Of a stretch of DNA of 6,780 nt, positions 1 to 4,574 are shown in pieces. The stretch is from contig DMPQ01000483.1 in NCBI GenBank assembly GCA_003455945.1, forward strand, positions 3,245 through 10,024, read 5' to 3'. Position 1 is the stretch's first letter. Each line of letters begins with the position of its first letter. A program made the translations under genes and the position numbers. Below the pieces are notes generated by a model, which saw nothing but the letters and a program-made list of their open reading frames with translations, searched no databases and was not told where the DNA came from. The stretch comes from Planctomycetaceae bacterium (GTDB lineage: Bacteria > Planctomycetota > Planctomycetia > Pirellulales > Pirellulaceae).

Positions 1-642
1 CCGGGAGACGAGCACGATCTGCATTCGATCGACGAGGTGGCTCGGTTCGACGAGGAAACCGGCACCTGGGTCGCACTCCCGTCGCTCCCCGAAGCTCGTT
101 CGTCGCACGATGCGATCGTGCTCGACAACAAGCTCTACGTCGTCGGCGGCTGGAAGATGGCGGGCGAGGGAAACACCACGTGGCACGCCACCGGCTGGAC
201 GCTCGATCTGGCAGACGACGATGCCAAGTGGGAGCCGCTCGAAGTGCCGTTCAGGCGTCGCGCTCTGGCACTCGCTGCGCACGACGGTGATCTCTACGCG
301 ATCGGCGGCATGGGAGAGACGGGAGGCCCGACGACTCGGGTCGATCGCTTCGACCCCGAGACCCGAACGTGGTCCGAGGTGGCGCCGCTCGAAGGCGAAG
401 GGATGTCGGGATTCGGCTGTGCGGCGTTCGCCACCGGCGGACGGCTGTACGTCAGCACGATCCGCGGCGAGCTGCAGCGCCTGGCCGAAGACGGCTCGCG
501 GTGGGAGACGATCCGCAAGTTGCCGAAGCCCCGCTTCTTCCATCGCATGTTGCCGATGGACGATGACCATCTGGTGATCGTCGGCGGCGGCTCGATGGAG
601 CTCGGCAAGTTCGACCAGGTGGACATCATCGCGATCGACTGA
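1..642 (+). CDS. Kelch-repeat beta-propeller protein, C-terminal part
   Basis: The frame is open from the first base to a TGA at 640-642, giving 213 visible residues. The 5' end lies outside the window, and the GTG at 37 is an internal Val, not a start. Kelch blades are visible. In each, a strand ending in a Gly doublet (YVVGGW 46-51, YAIGGM 99-104, VIVGGG 192-197) is followed by a variable loop, and then by an acidic-aromatic segment with the spaced Trp typical of kelch (VARFDEETGTW 13-23, VDRFDPETRTW 114-124). One blade (about 137-172) is degenerate and has STIRG instead of the Gly doublet. Kelch propellers usually act as binding or scaffold domains, and some are enzymes of the galactose oxidase or sialate epimerase type. 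No catalytic residues can be assigned here. The visible part holds about four blades, so the complete protein should be larger. Its ligand and location are unknown because the N-terminus is missing. An intrinsic terminator follows 21 bases after the stop. Confidence 0.9.
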   Translation, partial: PGDEHDLHSIDEVARFDEETGTWVALPSLPEARSSHDAIVLDNKLYVVGGWKMAGEGNTTWHATGWTLDLADDDAKWEPLEVPFRRRALALAAHDGDLYAIGGMGETGGPTTRVDRFDPETRTWSEVAPLEGEGMSGFGCAAFATGGRLYVSTIRGELQRLAEDGSRWETIRKLPKPRFFHRMLPMDDDHLVIVGGGSMELGKFDQVDIIAID

Positions 643-663
643 TCGGTGCGACGCATGTCCGTC

Positions 664-715
664 AGGGGGCAGCGCGATTTCGGTAGGGCCCGAAGTCGCG
701 TTCGCCCCCTTTTTT
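664..715 (+). terminator. Intrinsic terminator of the kelch gene
   Basis: A long interrupted stem begins 21 bases after the kelch stop codon. The outer arm AGGGGGC (664-670) pairs perfectly with GCCCCCT (704-710). The inner arms GCGCGA (672-677) and TCGCGT (696-701) pair with one G-U. TTCGG (679-683) pairs with CCGAA (690-694) around the six-base loop TAGGGC. Six T residues (710-715) follow directly. This is the classic Rho-independent layout. It works only on the plus strand, because the other side of the stem has no T run. Confidence 0.85.
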
Positions 716-785
716 CGTTGCGGAGGGCCGCGGAGCGCGTCGCTACCGCTGCGATGTTTCTTGAACGACCGGAGTCGCACGGCCG

Positions 786-838
786 CGCGTCGAGGACGAC
801 GCGGGCCCACGCCGGGGCGACGCGTCCACCGCGGTCGC
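786..838 (-). other. GC-rich hairpins after the PQQ-like gene, possible weak terminator
   Basis: The 137 bases between the kelch terminator and the PQQ-like stop contain no convincing gene. Two hairpins lie there. One is CGCGTCG (786-792) with CGACGCG (797-803) around AGGA. The other is GCGACGCG (817-824) with CGCG (830-833) and TCGC (835-838), with one bulged G. They sit 15 to 67 bases after the PQQ-like stop on the minus strand. Neither has a T run, so they may only stabilise the 3' end of the transcript or help Rho-dependent termination. In DNA this GC-rich, chance hairpins are common. Confidence 0.25.
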
Positions 839-852
839 ACGACCTTGTCGCG

Positions 853-2151
853 CTATTCGGCCGAGCCGATCGTCGCGTAGCAGTGCAGCGTTCCTTCGCG
901 CGTTCGCAGCAGCAGGCGACCGTTCGACAGAACGACATGCGGCCAAGTGTCGCTCGGCGCATCGAACTCGCGACGATCGAGTTCGCGGAACTCGACGAGG
1001 TCCGGCGAGACGTCGATCAGCGACAGTGTCCCCTTCCCTCCCCAGACGATCAGCTTGTCGTCCGCGGTCAGGATTCCCGAACCGGCATCGCCCAGCCGGC
1101 CTCCCGAGAAGATCGTCCGACCGGTCGCGAGATCGACCGCATGGATCCGATGCTCGGCGATCCAGATCCGTCCGTCGCGAACGATCGGCGAACAGACTCC
1201 CGATGCCGCGTCGGAACGCCAGACCTCGGTCGCCCCGCTCCGATCGATCCGCAGCTTGACCATGGCGTTCCGGTTGTACTTCGAGGTGATGAGTACCTGA
1301 TTGCCGATCACCGTCGGCGTCGGGATGTTGTTGCCGAAGTCGGTTTCCCAGGGGAAGGTCGCGAGCGTCGCGCCGGCTTCGCGCCCCTCGGCTCGTACGA
1401 CGATCAGTCCGTGCAGCGTCAGTACGGCGACTGCCTGTCGCCCCTCGACGGTGATCGGAACCGGTCCGCCGGAATGCCCGGCCGGATCGGTCGACTCGCT
1501 CTTCCACAGTCGCCGTCCGTCGTTCAGCGCGAACGCCATCAGGTTGCCGTCGGGCGAACCGACTTCGACGATGGCGGCGTCGCCGAGAATCAGCGGCGAG
1601 CCGGTATAGCCGTAGTCGCGCCGCCCCTGCCGACCGACTCGGGGGCGTTGGTCCGCGGCATACTTCTCGTACAGATCGATCTCCCAACGCTTATCGCCGC
1701 TCGTCGCCGACCACGCCTTCAGTTGCCCGTCGATACCGAGCGTCAACAGCGAATCGGTGGCGGGGTCGAGCGACGGAGTCGCCGAAGGGCCGTCGTAGAA
1801 GCTCTCGTCGCCGGTCGCATAGCGCCCTCGCTCGGGCGCCTCGTACGCCTGTCGCCAGAGGACTCGCCCATCGCGAGCTTCGAGACAGAGGATCTGTTCC
1901 TCATGCTCGGTCCGACCGAAGGTCCAGACTCGATCGCCGGCGGCGATCGGAGCTGTCGCTCCACGCCCCGTCTCGATCGTCCAGCTCGGCGCTTCGCTCA
2001 GCCACCGTTCGCCGTTCCACCCCGACGACTCGGTCGACACGTCGTCATGTCGCGAGCCGCGCCAGCCGAGCCAATCGTCGGCCGACAGCGAGGTTGATCC
2101 GCAGAACAACGCCATCGCCAGAGCCTCTCGGAGGCCCGCTCGAACGATCAT
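853..2151 (-). CDS. Secreted PQQ-like (BamB-type) beta-propeller repeat protein
   Basis: This is a 432-residue protein. The N-terminus has Arg4 and Arg8, then a hydrophobic stretch (about 10-18), and a plausible signal peptidase site after SLSA24. The product is therefore probably periplasmic. The mature start DDWLGWRG resembles the DWPQWRG-type start common in planctomycete PQQ-like proteins. Propeller repeats of the form [AL]-x-[DS]-x-x-[DT]-G-x-x-x-W recur: LEARDGRVLW 90-99, WSATSGDKRW 147-156, FALNDGRRLW 207-216 and VDLATGRTIF 339-348. Further blades lie at about 376-391 and 411-425. This family forms seven- or eight-bladed propellers. Many members bind no PQQ and act as scaffolds, and no quinoprotein dehydrogenase active site can be recognised here. 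The ATG at 2151 is preferred for its Shine-Dalgarno GGAG and because the next ATG, at 2115, would remove the basic n-region of the signal. The gene lies 143 bp after the channel gene on the same strand and could be the last gene of that transcript or have its own promoter. Confidence 0.9.
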   Translation of the reverse strand: MIVRAGLREALAMALFCGSTSLSADDWLGWRGSRHDDVSTESSGWNGERWLSEAPSWTIETGRGATAPIAAGDRVWTFGRTEHEEQILCLEARDGRVLWRQAYEAPERGRYATGDESFYDGPSATPSLDPATDSLLTLGIDGQLKAWSATSGDKRWEIDLYEKYAADQRPRVGRQGRRDYGYTGSPLILGDAAIVEVGSPDGNLMAFALNDGRRLWKSESTDPAGHSGGPVPITVEGRQAVAVLTLHGLIVVRAEGREAGATLATFPWETDFGNNIPTPTVIGNQVLITSKYNRNAMVKLRIDRSGATEVWRSDAASGVCSPIVRDGRIWIAEHRIHAVDLATGRTIFSGGRLGDAGSGILTADDKLIVWGGKGTLSLIDVSPDLVEFRELDRREFDAPSDTWPHVVLSNGRLLLRTREGTLHCYATIGSAE

Positions 2152-2158
2152 CGATCCG

Positions 2159-2162
2159 CTCC
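2159..2162 (-). promoter_or_regulatory. Ribosome binding site of the PQQ-like gene
   Basis: GGAG on the minus strand lies seven bases before the ATG at 2151. It supports that start over the ATG twelve codons further in. Confidence 0.6.
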
Positions 2163-2218
2163 GAATCCGATTCTCTCCGACCGCCGGTCGCCCGATGCGG
2201 GCGAGGCGAATGTCGGAG

Positions 2219-2238
2219 GATCATCGACGAAGATGATC
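2219..2238 (-). other. Hairpin between the channel and PQQ-like genes
   Basis: The 143-bp gap (2152-2294) has no gene. It holds a perfect 7-bp inverted repeat, GATCATC (2219-2225) and GATGATC (2232-2238), around a six-base loop. A smaller one, GCCCG-ATG-CGGGC, is at 2190-2202. The larger lies about 57 bases after the channel stop and 68 bases before the PQQ-like start. It has no T run, so it is not a standard terminator. An operator or an mRNA structure is possible but unproven. I see no convincing -10/-35 pair in the gap. Confidence 0.25.
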
Positions 2239-2294
2239 GATCCGGAAAGCCCGCTCGACGATCTCCGCCCGCGTTTCCTCCGCCGAACTCTCCG

Positions 2295-3047
2295 TCACTC
2301 GCCGGCAATCGCCTGGTCCCGATCGACCTCGAACTGTTCGGCGTCTTCGATCGCTCGGGCCTTCGAAAGGGCCGAGGCGACCAGTCCGGCAGGAACCGAG
2401 ACGACTCCGAGGCCGATCAGCAGGATGCCGAACGTGAAGATGCGTCCGCCGACGGTGATCGGATAGACGTCGCCGTAGCCGACGGTCGTCAACGTCGCGA
2501 CGGCCCACCAGAGGCTGTGGAAGACCGAAGCGAACTGCTCCGGTTGTGCTTCACTCTCGAAATGATGGATGCCGACCGCCGCCAAAAAGAGCAGGATGGC
2601 GGTGACGCAGAGAAACAGGACGATCTCCTCGCGGGCGATCGACAGGGCGCGATGAAATCGCCGCACCGCCTTGCTGTAGCGAGCGAGCTTCAGGATGCGG
2701 AAGAGCCGAAGGAGTCGGAACGCGCGCACCGATCGCAGGTCGATCCCCAACGACAGATAGAACGGCAGGATCGCGAGCAGATCGATCAGCCCGAAGAAGC
2801 TGAAGACGAACGCCAGTTTCCGTTCCGCCGCCAGGACCCGCAGCACGTACTCGAGCGTGAAGACGCCGACGATCACTCCTTCGACGATTCCCAGCAGATG
2901 ACGACTCGATGGAGTCGTGTTCGGCAGCGTCTCGATCGAATAGGTCACCAGCGAGACGACGATCAGGAACTGCACCAGGAGATCGAATGCTCTGCCGCTC
3001 TTGGTATCGGGACGATCGACGATCCGAGCGAGCCCCATCGACGGCAT
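2295..3047 (-). CDS. Voltage-gated potassium channel (ion transporter family)
   Basis: This is a 250-residue six-helix channel subunit of the Kv/KvAP type, expected to form an inner-membrane tetramer that passes K+ in response to voltage. Approximate segments are S1 21-39, S2 52-73 (with Glu66 in TLEYVLR), S3 82-98 (Asp89), S4 104-123, S5 141-161, pore helix 177-187 and S6 203-225. S4 has a basic residue at every third position: R105, R108, R111, R114, R117, K120, R123. The selectivity filter TTVGYGD (187-193) is the canonical K+ signature, and VPAG (218-221) lies in S6. The protein ends 25 residues after S6 with an acidic tail and has no RCK or cyclic-nucleotide domain. The ATG at 3047 is chosen because GGGAG precedes it by nine bases. 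A GTG at 3083 or an ATG at 3077 would add 10-12 polar residues but lack a good ribosome binding site. The start lies 54 bp after the DUF1501 stop, so co-transcription is likely but not shown. Confidence 0.95.
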   Translation of the reverse strand: MPSMGLARIVDRPDTKSGRAFDLLVQFLIVVSLVTYSIETLPNTTPSSRHLLGIVEGVIVGVFTLEYVLRVLAAERKLAFVFSFFGLIDLLAILPFYLSLGIDLRSVRAFRLLRLFRILKLARYSKAVRRFHRALSIAREEIVLFLCVTAILLFLAAVGIHHFESEAQPEQFASVFHSLWWAVATLTTVGYGDVYPITVGGRIFTFGILLIGLGVVSVPAGLVASALSKARAIEDAEQFEVDRDQAIAGE

Positions 3048-3056
3048 GGCAGACGA

Positions 3057-3061
3057 CTCCC
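3057..3061 (-). promoter_or_regulatory. Ribosome binding site of the channel gene
   Basis: GGGAG on the minus strand lies nine bases before the ATG at 3047. The in-frame GTG at 3083 and ATG at 3077 have no comparable purine motif upstream, so this site decides the start call. Confidence 0.5.
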
Positions 3062-3080
3062 GATTCTCGGATCTCATGGA

Positions 3081-3100
3081 CACCGACGCCCGGACCGGTG
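3081..3100 (-). other. Small hairpin at the DUF1501/channel junction
   Basis: CACCG and CGGTG form a 5-bp stem around a ten-base loop, beginning one base after the DUF1501 stop on the minus strand. It has no T run. It could protect the upstream message or reduce read-through into the channel gene, but such short stems are frequent in this GC-rich DNA. Confidence 0.15.
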
Positions 3101-3101
3101 A

Positions 3102-4574
3102 CTAGGCCAGCAGCTCCCGAATGACTCGGCCGTGGACGTCGGTCAGGCGATAGTCGCGACCGCCGAAACGGTAGGTCAGTCGCTCGTGATCCAGCCCCAG
3201 CAGATGCAGCATCGTCGCATGCAGATCGTGGATGTCGAGCGGGTTCTCGATCGCCTTGTAGCCGAGTTCGTCCGTCGCGCCGTACGCCATGCCGCCGCGA
3301 ACTCCGCCTCCCGCCAGCCAACAGGTGAAACCGAACGGATTGTGGTCGCGACCGTCGGCGCCCTGCGCAAACGGCGTTCGTCCGAACTCGCCGGACCAGA
3401 CCACCAGCGTCTCGTCGAGCAGCCCGCGCCGCTCGAGGTCGGTCAGCAGACCGGCGATCGGCCGATCGATCGATCGCGCATTCGCCGCATGGTTCTTGCG
3501 CAGATCGAGATGCGCGTCCCAGCGTCCCGCTCCATGCGACTTGGGACAGGTCAGCTCGATGAACCTCACCCCTCGCTCCACCAGACGCCGCGCCACCAGG
3601 CACTGTCGCCCGTAGTTCCGCGTCGGTTCGTAATCGGTTTCGAGTCCGTACAGTCGACCCGTCTCGGGCGATTCGTCCGAGATGTCGGTCGCTTCGGGGA
3701 TCGTTCGCTGCATCCGGAACGCCAACTCGTAGTTCCGGATCGCTCCCTCGATCGCCTCGTCGCCGCCGCTGCGAGCCGCGAGTTCGGCGTTCGGCCGTCG
3801 CAAGGCCGCGAGCTTGTGTTCCTGCAGCCCGGGAACCGATTCGGACGATCGGATGTTCGCGAGCGCCGGGTTCCGGTTCTGCAGCAGCGACGCCTGATGA
3901 GCGGCGGGCAGGAACCCGGCTCCGAAACACTCGACCCCTCCCGACGGAATCAGGCCTCCGTCGAGCACGACGTAACCGGGGAGATCAGCGGTCGCCGAGG
4001 CGAGACCGTAAGTCGCCCAGGAGCCCATGCTCGGTCGGCCCGACATTCCTGCACCGGAGTGCAGGAAGTAGTTCGCCGCGTTGTGCTCCGAGAACTTCGA
4101 CGTCATCGAACGGACGACGCACAGGCGATCGGCAAGGCGGCCGGTCTCGGGAAAGAGCTCGCTCACTTCCAGTCCGCTCTCGCCGTAACGCGAAAAGCTC
4201 CACGGACTCCCGAGCGTCAGGCCGTTCTGTTCGAACTGAGTCGGCTCCATCGGCATCGCGAAGGGGCGACCGTTCTCCGCCGTCAGACGCGGCTTCGGAT
4301 CGAACGAGTCGACCTGCGAGACGCCGCCGTCCATGTACAGGAAGATCACGCTCCGCGCTCGCGGCGCGACGTGCGTCACCGGTCGGCCGTCGGAATCGGC
4401 GACTCGCTCGAACGCCCCGACCCCTCGCCGCAGTTCGTCCGACACGAGCGCCGCACAGGCCAACGAGCCGAACCCCAGACTCGCGCAGCGCAGCAACTCG
4501 CGACGCGATGGAGTGCGCACGGTGAACGCTTCCCTGCCGCTGCTCGCTTCGCTGCGCTTCCGCTCACTCGACAT
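3102..4574 (-). CDS. DUF1501 family protein with twin-arginine signal
   Basis: This is a full-length 490-residue DUF1501 protein of the alkaline phosphatase/sulfatase-like fold, typical of planctomycetes and relatives. The enzymatic role of this branch is not established. An N-terminal twin-arginine motif SRRELL (23-28), followed by a weakly hydrophobic stretch (about 30-43), suggests export by Tat. Family hallmarks appear in order: RSVIFLYMDGG (74-84), VDSFDPKP (88-95), SEHN (162-165), GRPSMGSW (179-186), SGEFGRTP (394-401), GRDHNPFGFT (408-417), HDLHAT (449-454) and RLTDVHG (476-482). The His and Asp residues in these blocks are candidate metal ligands by analogy with the fold; this is inference. 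The ATG at 4574 is chosen because AGGAG precedes it by seven bases and it places the RR motif at a normal depth. A start at 4652 would add 26 residues of out-of-frame PSD1 sequence. The start overlaps the PSD1 stop by 11 bp, so the two are likely translationally coupled. Confidence 0.95.
   Translation of the reverse strand: MSSERKRSEASSGREAFTVRTPSRRELLRCASLGFGSLACAALVSDELRRGVGAFERVADSDGRPVTHVAPRARSVIFLYMDGGVSQVDSFDPKPRLTAENGRPFAMPMEPTQFEQNGLTLGSPWSFSRYGESGLEVSELFPETGRLADRLCVVRSMTSKFSEHNAANYFLHSGAGMSGRPSMGSWATYGLASATADLPGYVVLDGGLIPSGGVECFGAGFLPAAHQASLLQNRNPALANIRSSESVPGLQEHKLAALRRPNAELAARSGGDEAIEGAIRNYELAFRMQRTIPEATDISDESPETGRLYGLETDYEPTRNYGRQCLVARRLVERGVRFIELTCPKSHGAGRWDAHLDLRKNHAANARSIDRPIAGLLTDLERRGLLDETLVVWSGEFGRTPFAQGADGRDHNPFGFTCWLAGGGVRGGMAYGATDELGYKAIENPLDIHDLHATMLHLLGLDHERLTYRFGGRDYRLTDVHGRVIRELLA
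3455..3476. repeat. Overlapping CGATCG-rich palindromes inside the DUF1501 gene
   Basis: Two perfect 14-bp palindromes overlap in 22 bp: CGATCGGCCGATCG (3455-3468) and CGATCGATCGATCG (3463-3476). Together they hold four copies of CGATCG. They are in frame within the DUF1501 gene and encode the segment around RSIDRPIA (367-374). This is the densest point of a window-wide excess of CGATCG. It may be an effect of codon choice rather than a functional site. Confidence 0.7.

Noticed and set aside
646..2097. A 483-residue open frame on the plus strand opposite the PQQ-like gene
   Set aside because: Its translation is Arg/Pro/Asp-rich with no family signature, while the minus strand encodes a clear propeller. 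The frame stays open because the codons used on the real strand (TCG, CGA, ATC, GAT, GAC) do not give stops when read backwards.
2094..3101. A 335-residue plus-strand frame opposite the channel gene
   Set aside because: It is low-complexity and highly charged (many Asp, Arg and Gln), as expected for the reverse reading of a hydrophobic membrane protein. The opposite strand has the TTVGYGD filter and six helices.
2551..3930. A 459-residue minus-strand frame spanning the channel and DUF1501 genes
   Set aside because: It lies in another frame of two confirmed genes on the same strand and crosses their junction. The composition is Arg/Ser-rich shadow sequence.
4455..4457. Lipoprotein attachment at Cys40 of the DUF1501 protein
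   Set aside because: The preceding residues SLA do not match the lipobox, which needs an aliphatic residue at -3. Cys17 of the PQQ-like protein (ALF before Cys) also fails.
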